A DNA stretch of 64,000 bases from Cladopsammia gracilis (taxonomy: Eukaryota > Cnidaria > Anthozoa > Scleractinia > Dendrophylliidae), in contig JAJGOT010000003.1 in the NCBI GenBank assembly GCA_022457155.1, positions 1,897,501 to 1,961,500 on the forward strand, in the 5' to 3' direction. Shown piece after piece: positions 1 to 10,732 of the stretch. The position numbers were made by a program, and so were the translations under genes. The stretch's first letter is position 1. Each line of letters opens with the position of its first letter. Under the pieces are notes generated by a model that did not search any database, was not told where the DNA came from, and saw only the letters and a program-made list of their open reading frames with translations.

Positions 1-434
1 CTTCTTCTTTGAATCTTTCCTGTAATCAGTGTTTGCTCTCGTTGCGTCTATAAACAGAATCATTTTGTCTAACACTTCCAGTCGGTGTCGCCTCTTCTGA
101 TCGGTTTCGTTCAGAATTCTAATGGAGGCATTTGGTCAGGCTGTTCGAAGTCTTTGTAATCGATGCTGTCGTTGTTTCTTCGTTGCTCGATCGCGTTGAA
201 TTTCAAGTCGCCGTTCTCGCTCCAACGGAGTTTCGGTGGTTTATCTTCTCGAGAAAAGATTTCAAGCCACTTGTTCAATCCAGCGTTGTTGTATTTGCTG
301 TTCTTTCTCATTTGCATCAGAAATTGGTCGTGTTTCACCGAGAGTAGGGGGGTTGGAAGCCTATCCCATGATGCAACGCAACGAGTTACCGGCGACATTT
401 GAAGCGAATAAACAAACTTTTTGTAAAATCCCAT
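1..434 (-). pseudogene. Broken coding fragment, family not recognised
   Basis: A minus-strand frame of 107 codons (434 down to a TGA at 111-113) reads as ordinary charged protein, for example KWLEIFSRED and PPKLRWSENGD. Just before its stop, another minus-strand frame opens at about 134 and runs to the window edge with similar composition (DQKRRHRLEVLDKM, FIDATRANTDYRK). The hand-over looks like one small frameshift rather than an intron, because no GT donor lies at the junction. I do not recognise the family and see no catalytic motif. It may continue beyond position 1. The alternative is two chance frames, but the sequence character makes a decayed gene or exon more likely. Confidence 0.35.
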
Positions 435-1300
435 ATTTCGGTGATTTTGCCGGTAGTCTCATTTTATGGTTTTAATTATGGGAGACTTGGGAATTGGGTA
501 ACAGAAAAAAACTACAATGCCAGAATTTCATTTGTATTTCTAAGTTTAATCCTCGTTTCTCATCCTTAGAAAATATCATTTTCCGCTCGCAGGAAAATGG
601 CGATCATCCCCGAAAATACCAGGAAAGTGCAGTTGTACCTCCTTAATCAAAGCATCACTAGCATTTTAACATTAATAACGTATTCCTTAATATCATAACG
701 ACTTAAAACATCAGATCCCTCCAGGTTTTTCAAGCTGAATAAAACCATCAAAGTGTGGGTACTTTCAGTCAATGCTTTGAACTGACGGCGAGCTGATTTA
801 GGAAATTCACGCACGTTTGCAGAGTTGAATATGAAAATTCTTTGAGAAATAAAACGAATTTGAGACCGAAGCAAGTTCAAGTAAATGAGTATAAAAAGGG
901 TTCCATTGTATTTCCAAAAGCCGTCTTGAACAAAGATTATAGCGTAAAAAATCTTGGCAAATGCATCAGTGCTGAAAGCTCAAATCAGTACAAAACAGAG
1001 GGTCCACAATAGGCCGGGTTCTCAGATCCCGCCTTCCCACCAATTTTTTCCTGTTAATCCCGCCATCCCGCCCTTTTTTGCCTGGAAATCCCGATCCCGC
1101 CCATTTTTCAAAGACGCTTCCGTGTTAATTATTAGTTTACTAAGTTAATAATTAACACAGAATCTTAAGATAAACATCACATAAAATATCTAGACTACGA
1201 GCAGTCTCTCTTTCCCAGCTTAGTTCGTTGAGCGAGAAACGAAAAGACATCAGCGAGCGGATAATGGCCACGCGAAACTGGAGGCGAGCCTGTCTCGCAC
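435..1300. other. No gene seen; AT-rich spacer with C-rich patch
   Basis: No convincing coding frame. Positions about 1017-1110 hold a short C-rich patch built from repeated ATCCCGCC-like words. Positions 1193-1216 read AGACTACGAGCAGTCT, an imperfect inverted pair. Nothing else stands out. Confidence 0.4.
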
Positions 1301-1390
1301 TTCTTTGTTAGACTGCTCACACCATCCATGCCCAATACTCCCTATCATCAAACCGTGAAATAACGTGCATCCGCATTTATTTCGAAAACT
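1301..1390 (+). repeat. Dispersed repeat, copy 1 (partner at 53597)
   Basis: The stretch starting TTCTTTGTTAGACTGCTCAC matches 53597 onward closely, including CCTATCATCAAACCGTG and AAATAACGTGCAT, and ends with TTATTTCGAAAA. The second copy carries about 100 extra bases before that last word. This marks an interspersed family; no coding content is seen. Confidence 0.65.
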
Positions 1391-1583
1391 ATCATGCAAG
1401 ATCATGCAATTGACTTGCTAGCATGCGCATGCTTCTCATGTAGCTCCGCAGTGACTAAGACTGGGGACGAGATAGAATTCTCAATTTTTTCACTAGCATT
1501 GGATGTCAAGTCGGGGGATGCGCACTGGCTTTTATGTGACGTCACAATCATTCATTAAAAAAAAAAATTGGCCGCGTTCTGAC

Positions 1584-1662
1584 TAGGCTCAGTCTCCAGC
1601 CGTGGGTGTCTCGATGCGCCCGCGATTCTCTCCACCTCACGGCTGGGCGCACGGGTTTGGTT
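1584..1662 (+). repeat. Left terminal inverted repeat of RecQ element
   Basis: 79 bp, perfectly inverted at 4527-4605. The arm also folds on itself: CCAGCCGTGGGTG near its outer end pairs with CCACCTCACGGCTGG near its inner end, so each terminus can form its own hairpin. Confidence 0.92.
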
Positions 1663-1745
1663 ATTGTTTAAATTGACCAATCAGAAACTAACCCGCCGAA
1701 ATTTGCGGGCATAAATTAGCGGAGTATTTGCATAAATAAACAAAG
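1663..1745 (+). promoter_or_regulatory. Putative helicase promoter inside the element
   Basis: The stretch between the TIR and the helicase ATG holds a CCAAT box (about 1677-1681), the short inverted pair CCCGCCGAAATTTGCGGG and an AT-rich TATTTGCATAAATAAAC just upstream of the ATG. The same layout is kept in the second copy (about 63112-63194). The conservation is seen; promoter function is inferred. Confidence 0.4.
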
Positions 1746-2642
1746 ATGGCGGACTCTGCAAGCTTTGACAGCAGGTTTGAAAATGCTTGCTTGTACGCGC
1801 TTCAGAAGTTTGGGTTTGATCATTTCAAGGAGAAACAGAGTCTTGCTATGAAGGAACTTATTTTGGGACGAGATGCATTTGTCATTCTGCCGACTGGTTC
1901 GGGTAAATCCTTAATTTTTCAAGCTTTTCCACTTGTGTTGGATCACTTTGAAGGAAACCAAAGTTCGCATCAATCTATTGCTGTGGTCATTTCCCCACTT
2001 CTTTCGTTGATGAAAGATCAGGTCAACTACCTACAAAGCAAAGGTATAAAGGCAGCTTATCTAGGAGAAGGACAAGAGGACGAAACGGTGAAGGACGGTG
2101 TTGAGAAGGGTGAATATCAAATTGTGTATAGTTCACCGGAAACTGTCCTCGTTACGAGTCGCTGGCGCAAAATGTTGTCAAGCCCAGTCTATCAGCAAAA
2201 TCTACGCTTGATTGCTGTAGATGAAGCACACTGTATATCTCACTGGGGATTTTCAATTAAGAAAGGAGAGAGGGCATTTCGAATTTGGTTCAGAAGAATA
2301 AATGAAGTAAGATCTCTCGTCGGACGTGTCCCTCTTTTGGCCCTAACGGCAACAGCAACGAAGGAGACGCGCAACCAGATCACAAAGACATTGGAAATGG
2401 ACAATCCATTGCTAATTTCTGCCAATCCAAACCGCCAAAACATTGCTTATGCTGTAGAGGTAACTGGAAATGATCCTCAAACTGCTTTCCAGCCACTCAT
2501 CAACACGCTGAGAGAAAAAGGGCAATTTTGTGACAGGGTTATTATTTACTGCCCAAGAATTAGTGTGGTATCAACTCTTTATGGTATATTTCAGGCTGAG
2601 CTTGGAAATGACATGTATGTGGACAAAGAGTCATGCTTATGA
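1746..2642 (+). pseudogene. RecQ-like DNA helicase, N-terminal half
   Basis: 298 codons from an ATG in good context (AAGATGGCG), start shared with the copy at 63195. Superfamily-2 helicase motifs of the RecQ type are visible: motif 0 region around FGFDHFKEKQ (22-31), Walker A PTGSGKS (49-55), SPLLSLMKDQ (83-92), DEAH followed by CISHWG (159-168), and motif III TATAT (201-205). The frame stops shortly after IIYCPR, the start of the second RecA-like domain. Motifs V and VI, the RecQ zinc region and HRDC are absent, so strand separation is not expected from this copy. RecQ helicases unwind DNA 3' to 5' using ATP. Its place between TIRs suggests a role in element movement, which is inference. The truncation coincides with antisense sequence of the partner gene. 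Confidence 0.85.
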
Positions 2643-4402
2643 CATTACACATGTGTTCTTCTACACACTCTTTGAGTTTTGATGATGACAGCATTGCAGT
2701 GACAATAGATCTGTAGTCGCGTCCTCTTGCTAGTGCTTTTCCAAGCTTAGCCAAATCTTCCGGTAGCTCTCTTGATTTTTTGCCGCTTGAGTAGTTGACA
2801 GTTACCTATTGAAAATAAAGAAGATCGTTTTTTTTTACTTTATTGCTTTTAATTAGCTTGTTTGAATTTTATGAAAGGAAAGCCTTTGTCGTATATTTTT
2901 TAAATTTCCTCTTACGAGCTTCTTAGCGCACGAAAAGTTGAGATTAATATTTGTTCTTTTCCGATGCTAAATTTACAGATGCTTTTATACTCCCATAAAC
3001 TCTTCTGATCAATTTTTGCTGAAAAAGCCATCAATAGACTGGTGTTAGACACATGTTTGCTAAGAAAAAGGTAGCCAATTGACAGAATTCAGACCAAACT
3101 CAACCGAAACGATAACAGAAATTTTGCTATTAATGTACGCAAGAATGTCAAAATGTTTTCCTTTATATGTCAGTTTCTTCATTTTTCATGGAGAACATAA
3201 TTATACACATGTAGCTTGCTTGGTGAATTCTCCTATTCAATTTTTCGAAAAATAGACCAATTGCGAGAGAAAAATGCCGACAACCTGGCCTCAAGTTTAC
3301 GTTTCCTCTGCGGTCCGCAATACATTTTTATTACATTTTTATTAGTTCATTGTCATTGTGTTGCTACGGTATTTTTGCGGGCTGTACTATTATTAAGGGG
3401 TAAATATTTCGGAAGAAATTCAACTGCGAAATCCTGAAAATAATTAACATGTTTTTATCTTACTTCTCACGCGTTTGGAAACAAATCCAGATTGATTTTT
3501 TCCATCACTTCATAATAAGTCTTCATGATCATCGGGTGACTGATACTCTTTGCTCATTTTAATACTTTTAGCATGAACTAATAACGTTGACGGAAATCTT
3601 GTTTCCACATAAATAGCTTATCAACATTTCATTATCAGACTCATCAATGACTCTTCCGAAGCGTTTCTACCAGATGAACGGAAGTTTCAAACTGGCAAAG
3701 TTTTAAAGCTATTACCGCGAGCATGAGCATTATTGTCCTGTGAAAGTTGTCACTGGATAAAACACAAGAACTAACCTGAACTCCACCATTGTCATCTTTG
3801 ACAATATTTAAATCTTCTGTTGATTGAGAGATTGGCTTGTGACAAAATAAAAATCCAGGAGAAATCATCTTTGTCACGGATGATAACGGCCAAGGACCTA
3901 ACAACCGTTGAACTATAGGCTGTGGCGCTTTTGCTTCTTTATCTTCAACACTTTCACAGGAAGTAACAGGGGAACAACTTTTACAGGCAGGGATAGAGGG
4001 ACTGAAATTAAGGCTTTTGACAACTCCTTTTCCAGATAAACTTGTCCAATGTTGTCTCTTGGCGTCGGGTGACTGGCGAGGGGTGACATCGGAAGGGAGG
4101 CAGCGTTTTGTGCGTTGTTCAACTTCTTCAAACCGATTTAAAATGGAAACTTTCAACAATTCAATGCTGGCTTTAAGTTTAAAGTACTTTTCAAGGTCCC
4201 TGTAACAAGGAGTTTCGCACACGTAACGATGAGAGTAATCAGTCAACCCCACCGGCAACACTTGCGCAACTTTTTCCAACAAATTCCCCCCCAGAGATCG
4301 CCTTCTTCGAGTATTCGACTCCTCCCTTCCACAAAGAAAACAACCATCGTTTTCTGGACATCTCACGAACTTTTCGGGCGTGGTTAGTGTTGTTTCCGAC
4401 AT
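2637..4402 (-). pseudogene. Spliced zinc-finger-like gene of the RecQ element, 3' end lost
   Basis: Exon 1 runs from the ATG at 4402 to 3776 and ends CAG|GTTAGT; exon 2 starts at 2805 after TTTTCAATAG and runs to about 2637. Both junctions are phase 0, so the frame continues cleanly across the 970-bp intron. The N-terminus has spaced cysteines (CPENDGCFLCG, then YVCETPCYRDLEKYF), suggesting a metal-binding fold, followed by a Lys/Arg and Ser/Pro-rich linker. Exon 2 reads DLAKLGKALARGRDYRSI. It breaks where helicase sequence begins, so the C-terminal part is missing. I do not recognise the family. As the only other gene in the element it is the natural candidate for a transposase or DNA-binding subunit, which is inference. 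Confidence 0.6.
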
Positions 4403-4526
4403 GAGCTACTTGATATTTCGCTTTTCAAGATAGTAACAATAAACACGCAACTTAATCGTCATTTGCATAATTATGTAAATGACGTTTCCATTTTTCCGCA
4501 TAATTGTAATGACGTCATGGACAAGC

Positions 4527-4605
4527 AACCAAACCCGTGCGCCCAGCCGTGAGGTGGAGAGAATCGCGGGCGCATCGAGACACCCACGGCTGGAGACTGA
4601 GCCTA
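4527..4605 (-). repeat. Right terminal inverted repeat of RecQ element
   Basis: Exact reverse complement of 1584-1662; followed by the TSD CGTTCTGAC at 4606-4614. Confidence 0.92.
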
Positions 4606-4614
4606 CGTTCTGAC

Positions 4615-6784
4615 CAGTTTTTGGCAGAAGCGAAAACAATGGTCTACGTCACCAACCATAACATGATCACCATGGCGATGGTCTTTTTCAAAACATTCAA
4701 AATGGCGGACAAGTGAGAGGAATCGAAGAGTATGGATAAAAATGCTCGTTTAATCGTGCCTTTTTCATGTCTATTCGATGTCTGTGAATTGGCAAACACA
4801 TCGAGGGTAAAGAAAAGCCATTCTTGCGCTAGAACTCTTAGTTTGTCGTGCACTTAGTGCTAATGGCATTACGTACGTAGTCTCTACTTCGAAAAATATA
4901 GGTAAGCACGCTAACAAGTTTGCGCCTGTTTATTTCATTTAATTTTCGTATTGTCAGAAAAAAGAATGCTTTGGAAACAAATAAGAAAGTAAGCTGCTCT
5001 GTATTTCTTTTCTGATGTTTGCAAAGAGTAATTTTTTGAGTAATTTGTCGCGAGTACGCGGTTTTATCACGTAGCCGGTTTACACACATGTAGTTTATGG
5101 TGAGGTTAAGCATTTTTGTTTTGTTTTTTCGTTGATTCCGTTTCGACACAAGCTTTCATTTACGGATAAAATATCTGGGTTTTCGAATTTGTCTTTCCGT
5201 TTGTTTTTTTTTTTCTGCTGGAGTTCTGTCCTGGTGTACGAGTTCACAAGGGATTTCACAATTACAGTAAACTTTCCCCCGTATAGTAGAACCTACATTT
5301 TTTAAGTCTGGCAAAATAGGTTCTTGTATTTTGGGGTAGTTATTGGCAATTTAGGCTTAGCAGGTTCTTAATTTCTATGAAGGAGATATACAGTAGTTGT
5401 AGGTTACCAGAAAAATAATTAAACTTGGGTTTGTTCCTTAAATATACAGTATTTATTCGTGACAACTGTATTATGATAAATAAGCCTAACAAAACTGATG
5501 ACAGAATGTCATGTAGTATTATCTTTACAACAAGAGTTGAAAAATGAATAAAATAAAATATTTTCTGGTAATATAATTTTGCAATTTCAAAAGTCAAACT
5601 CCTTTGTTAAAATGTTTATCATAATTTAACTGTAACCCACATATAAGAAGGTTCCTGTTTGATCTATTTTGATAAAACAGGTTCTTATACTTTTGGTACT
5701 AACATGGATTTCTGTCAGCAGGTTCTTAAACCACAAGGTTCTTACACGCAGATTTTTACTGTATATTCCCTTTGTCATTGTGTCTGTGTTTAATTGTTTG
5801 TCCTTGTGTACCGGTACACTGGGACAGAACCCCTGAAAGTGATAGATTAATCTATAAAAGCCCCATTCACACCAATGGTTAAACATGTTTAAATATTGTT
5901 TAGTTTAACTATGTTTTAAGCCTCCATCTCGAACGTTTTTAAATGTATGACTCAAACTACCTGGAATGATTATAAAAGTCATTAAGTTGCTTTTAGTAAA
6001 GATTTCACTCCAATTATTTGGGTGTTTCTTGGTGTTGCGGAAGCCATTATTGGTTAGCTTGTGTTGTGGTGCGGGTATTGTTCAGTGTCTTTTGAATCTT
6101 TTGATTTGCATCATTTGGTGATCATGCCATCTGCAACACCAAGAAACTACCAATTATTTCAGGAATTTAGGATATATGTTTCCAAGTCTGTTTTAAATTA
6201 AACAACATTTCACCATGTTTAAGCGCTGGTGTGAATGGGGTATAAGTAAGATGGCCTTATGATTTTTTGTCCCACCTCAAACCCTTTTGCTTCCAACAAT
6301 TCCACTGTCTGGAGTTCAGTGATTTGCATGCAACAACAACAACAATTTTTTTATACATGGGGGAGTGAACTGGAAAAAGTTCTAGCGTTTGAAAAAAAGC
6401 TAATATACCGTAATTAAAAAATTCAATAGACTGATTAAAATACGGTGTATATCCTGGAAAACTAAGAAAGCGAGTTACATACTCAAACTAATACTATAAT
6501 CCACCAGATTTAACCAGAGGCCAGGTTATAGCACAAGGAAATGAAGCAAAAGATGTGCAGGTCTCAAATGAACTTTGATCAACAAGGTTGAGGGATGTTA
6601 TATCCTGCCATATGGGAATTGATTTTTCACCAAGGTGTTAGATCTGAAAATAAAATCATGGCTTTTAACTCCGGTTTTGCCTTCAAACCAAAGACATTGT
6701 AAAAGTTCAGAGGTTTGCGATGAACAGCAGCTTCTGCTCTTCTCTGTGGGTACCCACAAAAATTATATTGACCCATAATAATAT
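4615..6784. other. No gene seen; AT-rich spacer
   Basis: Short open frames occur on the minus strand but none has recognisable protein character. A run of AGGTTCTT words is annotated separately. A short CAA triplet run lies near 6331. Confidence 0.4.
5318..5745. repeat. Loose cluster of AGGTTCTT words
   Basis: AGGTTCTT or a one-base variant recurs about six times between 5318 and 5745, with irregular spacing in AT-rich sequence. It looks like a diverged, short-motif interspersed repeat. No function is apparent. Confidence 0.4.
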
Positions 6785-6884
6785 AGACTGCTAGCCGTCT
6801 CTTATTTTTCTTTAAGTTAGTTAAGTGAGCGTGCCCATGCTCACTCGACTAACTGAAAGAAAAATAAGAGACGGCTCGCAGTCT
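6785..6884. mobile_element. 100-bp foldback element
   Basis: The left arm starts AGACTGCTAGCCGTCTCTTA and the right arm ends with its near-exact complement ending GCAGTCT. The arms are about 45 bp around a short TGCCCATG centre. Both flanks are AT-rich (AATAATAT and AATAATTAT), so a duplication cannot be fixed. This is a typical foldback MITE structure. Confidence 0.75.
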
Positions 6885-7417
6885 AATAATTATATCGATT
6901 ACTACACTTGCCATGACCAAAAGGAAAGATTTTCAAAGTTCTTTAGCTCTCCATGTTTATATTGAACAACACTTGCAAGTATATACAAGAAATGCACACC
7001 AGATTGAAAAAAAAACAATATTATTTATTGTTATATTTTGTAGTCATAATTTGATAAATATCCATGACCTTGTTTTTTTAAGGCCTTCTTGTACCTGTAA
7101 CAAAAAAAAAATGGAAATTAAATTCAATGAATGATAGTGGTATCTGACATCAATTTGCAACAGTTATCTTGTGAGTTATCTCTCATGTATGAATATAAAG
7201 GAGATTATTTCACTGCGAGGAAATCTCAAGATTTTATGATTTATCCAAACACAAACTTCTGTTGATATTTTGACATAAATGTGGCCTTATGCACAGGGGC
7301 TGCATTTGTCCTGATCCATGTTTGATGTTATGCCACAGCACAGGGGTGGTATATAATAAATTGATATATATTTGATGTAATTACCCCTTTTTGGCTGAAC
7401 ATTTGTATTTGGTATAT
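6885..7417. other. No gene seen
   Basis: AT-rich stretch with A-runs near 7015 and 7100. No convincing frame or repeat structure. Confidence 0.35.
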
Positions 7418-7425
7418 GTATAAAC

Positions 7426-7839
7426 CCCGGGGGGGGGGGGGGTACTCCCTATAATGGGCTATACGGGGATACTCCGCCCGAAAGGGGTACCTTTTTGAGG
7501 CTGGAGGTATATGAAAGGGTCGGGATTTTACGAGTTGAAGTATATGAAAGGGTAGGGATTTCACAAAGAATAGGAAAGGGAGCGAAAACACGCCGTTTAA
7601 GCATAAAAAGGTAGGGAAAACTGCCATTTAAGTATTATAAAAAGGGCCTTTCAAAATATATCAAACAGACGCACGTAAGGCTATATGAAAGGGGTACCAT
7701 TTTCAATGAAAGGTATGTGAAAGGGGTACCATTTTCAATGAAAGGTATATGAAAGGGGTACCTATTCTGTCAAAAAACGGTATATGAAAGGGTAAGGGTT
7801 TGGACCTCCGTACAAAACTTTGTTGAGTAACCCCCTGGG
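7426..7839. mobile_element. GC-capped MITE, copy 1
   Basis: A 414-bp element with G-run/C-run ends (CCCGGGGG and CCCCCTGGG) around TACTC-type subtermini. It is flanked by the 8-bp word GTATAAAC on both sides (7418-7425 and 7840-7847). Inside, TATATGAAAGGGGTACC recurs several times. The copy at 9999-10400 is highly similar. An 8-bp TSD suggests a hAT-type MITE. There is no coding capacity. Confidence 0.8.
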
Positions 7840-7847
7840 GTATAAAC

Positions 7848-8241
7848 AACCGGAACATCATGTACAGAAAATTTAGTCCACATTTAGCCTACTCGCACTG
7901 ATTAAAACTGATTTCACAGACATGATTTGGATCAGTTAAGCTTAAGGTATTTCTAGATGAGAGTCATGAATGAATACATTGCCTATGAAGAAAACTAGAA
8001 ACAAATGCGATACATTATACCTAAAATAATTACAAAGGCTGAATAAGTCATTACCATCTATACAGTAACCCTTCGCATCCGTAGGCAATTTTCAATGTGT
8101 GGTTGCCATTTTTACTACGTTGTTGCCATGTATGAAACTTTGCCTGATCATCACTTACATGTTGTAGTTTTAAGGAAAATTAGTCTTGATTTCGAAAAAA
8201 TTCGGCAAGATACTGAAAACTAAGCATAAAGACATGTACTT
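7848..8241. other. No gene seen
   Basis: Ordinary AT-rich sequence with no supported gene or repeat. Confidence 0.35.
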
Positions 8242-8563
8242 ACATTCGATGCCCGTCAAGATGGCGGCGGCGTCTTCGAAGGCCGTTTGAAACTCTCGCT
8301 ATTTTATCACAAAACGTCCGAAATATTGCACGAAACTTCCCTTGGAGACACAAGAATGATTCTTCTTCAAGATGGCTTGCTTGGAAGTCCCGGATATTGA
8401 ACGAGGGGATCTGGGACAGCTTTTTTCTCGCGATTATTTTTTCCGATTTTTGCGCATTTTTAGCGGAACAATAGAATCGTGACGTCACCGCTTCTGCCAA
8501 AACTGGCATACTGTTCGTGTTCGTTGCATGCTGTGGCAGCGCTGTGGAGCCCGGAGTGGTCAA
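8242..8563 (-). other. Possible first coding exon, unrecognised
   Basis: An open frame of about 107 codons on the minus strand, from 8563, ends at an exact GTAAGT splice donor (8236-8241). The protein has no recognised motif and a basic C-terminus (LRRRRRHLDG). Its upstream end coincides with the border of the ATCGAT-rich element at 8560, so it may be cut there. The complementary strand carries AAGATGGCGGC, a common promoter-proximal word, so this may instead be a 5' untranslated or promoter region. Weak call. Confidence 0.22.
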
Positions 8564-9391
8564 TCGATAAAAATAGATATCGGAAAATCATTCGATAAAT
8601 CGATATCTATCGATAAAGTGATTTTAAACGATATCGACTTTATCGGTCAATCGATAAAAATCGATACTCACACGCCGACGGAGTGTTAATTTTATCGATT
8701 TTATCGGATTCATCGATCGTTATAGAATCGATGAAAATTATCCAGTTTCCGTTGAGGGAGTGTTTGATTGTGACTCTTTAAATGTAGATTTCAAAGGCGG
8801 CAATGAAATGATTTGTTGACAAGCACTGTACAAGAGACCAAATAGACTGCATTATGATTTTCTTCCTGATTTTATTGTTCGATTACAAACGTTTTATTTA
8901 ACATTTAGATTACGAGCCCAAGGGCGTGTAGATCATTTGTTCATATCTTTAAGCAAAAAATCACGAAACTCTTTCCCTTTAAAGACTGGGTAAAAGAGCA
9001 ACGAGCGTGCGATTGTGTTACATCAGCAAATAAAACAAAAGAAGTGGAATAATCAACCAGGGATCTAAAGCGGATTTCAAATACAACATACGCTGAGTAT
9101 TACTAAAAGTTTGTAGAAAAGATGTAGCAATTTTTAACAGGGAAGTTGTTATAAGTGTTTCTGCGAGCTCTTTAATATCTTTTGGTGTTTCCGTTTCGAA
9201 AAATGGTACGATAATTCAGTTTCGATAAATTCGATATTTATTGATAAAATCGATAGCCCTAATTAAAAAATCGATAATTATCGATTACTCACAACGAAAT
9301 CGTTCATCGATTTTTATCGAATTTCGAAAAAATTAATCGATTTTTATCGATTGTTATCGAATGTTATCGATTATCGATATTATCGATTGAC
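8560..9391. mobile_element. 832-bp element with ATCGAT-rich ends
   Basis: It begins GTCAATCGATAA and ends with the complement TTATCGATTGAC (last bases 9391). Both subterminal regions (8560-8730 and 9215-9391) are packed with ATCGAT, TATCGATA and TTTTATCGA words in both orientations. The middle, 8740-9210, is plain. A clear target duplication is not seen. Dense clusters of one palindromic word near both ends resemble transposase-binding arrays of DNA transposons, which is inference. Confidence 0.65.
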
Positions 9392-9998
9392 TACCTCGGG
9401 TGTGGAGGAGTTGAAAGGAATTGTCTTTTGAAAGGTAAGGAATTTTTCCTTGTTTTGCCTGCCTACATGTTTCTAAATGCCCGGGAAAGTATTGATCAAG
9501 GCCATGAGCAGTTTAGTGATGAATCTCGAGGACGACAGGAGATTTTTATGAGTTTCTCTGCCTTACTATGCAACCAGTTGCTGCCAATTCATTAATGAAG
9601 GTGTGAAGAAATCGATGGCGTCTTGCTTCATGAAGATGATTTGTTCCTTAATGCACTTAAAAGAAGGCAATTACCAGATGAAAAGACTTGTCATGTGAGT
9701 AAATTACCGCGTTCAGCTTGCTTGTCTTCGGAGATATTCGTGAAAGGTGTAACGAAAAACAGATCTGTCGTTAAAGTGACTTCGCTATGTCGCGTCAAGG
9801 GAAAACATGAGCCCGTTGATGCTAAATTTTCGACCCTCGTGTTTAAATGTTTCTCGCCTGTTGAGGCAAAATATTCGACCGTTAAGTCAGGATGTTTGTT
9901 GCCCGTTGAGGCAAATTATTCGACCTTAGAGTCGAAATGTTCTTGGACTTTCGAGTTAAAGTTTCTCGCCCGTTGAGGCAAAATATTCGACCGTTGAG

Positions 9999-10400
9999 CC
10001 TGGGGGGGGCTACTCCCTATAATGGGCTAAAACGGAGATTCTCCGCCCGAAAGGGGTACCTTTTTGAGGCGGGAGGTATATGAAAGGGTCGGGTTTTTAC
10101 GAGTTGAAGTATATGAAAGGGTAGGGATTTCACAAAGAATAGGAAAGGGTAGCAAAAACACGCCATTGAAGCATAAAAAAGGTAGGGAAAACTGCCATTT
10201 AAGTATTATAAAAAGGGCCTTTCAAAATATATCAAACAGATGCACGTAAAGGCTATATGAAAGGGGTACCATTTTCATTGAAAGGTATATGAAAGGGGTA
10301 CCTTTTCTGTCAAAAACAGTATATGAAAGGGTAAGGCTTCGGACCTTGGGGCGGAGCATCCCCGTACAAAACTTTGTTGAGTGCCCCCCCCCCCCCCCGG
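9999..10400. mobile_element. GC-capped MITE, copy 2
   Basis: A 402-bp relative of 7426-7839, flanked by CCGTTGAG on both sides (9991-9998 and 10401-10408). It is inserted in the KYSTVE-type repeat of the Helitron-type pseudogene, which dates it as younger than that gene. Ends are CCTGGGGGGG and CCCCCCGG. Confidence 0.85.
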
Positions 10401-10555
10401 CCGTTGAGAGTATTTGAGAGTACAGACAACGGTGCTGACGCTAACAACATGCAATGCAAGTTATAGACAACGCTTGCTCACGCAATGCATCACATTTTGT
10501 AACGAAACTTCGATTTTTCCTGGTATTTTTTTCTAAATATTGTGGTAAAAAACAG

Positions 10556-10732
10556 ATTTCCACTGGTTTTCCGTAGTATGGACTCTTATTTACCACTTTC
10601 CACTTACCACTTTACCACACAAATTTGTTGCTGACTCACTCGGCTGCGCCTCATGAGTCCACAACATTTTGACCATGTGATGACATAAATCGTGGTAAAT
10701 AAGAGTCCACACCACGGAAAAACGGTGGAAAT
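10556..10732. mobile_element. 177-bp foldback MITE
   Basis: The left arm contains TGGACTCTTATTTACCAC and the right arm its complement GTGGTAAATAAGAGTCCA. The arms extend about 40 bp to ATTTCCAC and GTGGAAAT. It lies within the interrupted Helitron-type repeat region, just before coding repeats resume at 10741. Confidence 0.75.

Larger units (their letters stand above)
1584..4605. mobile_element. RecQ-helicase transposon, copy 1 (internally deleted)
   Basis: The element is 3022 bp and starts TAGGCTCAGTC and ends GACTGAGCCTA. The outer 79 bp at each end are perfect inverted copies. The 9-bp word CGTTCTGAC occurs immediately outside both ends (1575-1583 and 4606-4614), so the insertion borders are exact. 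Inside are two convergent genes: a RecQ-like helicase reading right from 1746 and a spliced zinc-finger-like gene reading left from 4402. Both lose their 3' parts where they meet near 2637, so this copy looks like an internal-deletion derivative of a larger element. A 9-bp TSD is typical of Mutator-like (MULE) elements, but I see no MULE transposase here, so the superfamily stays open. Confidence 0.9.
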
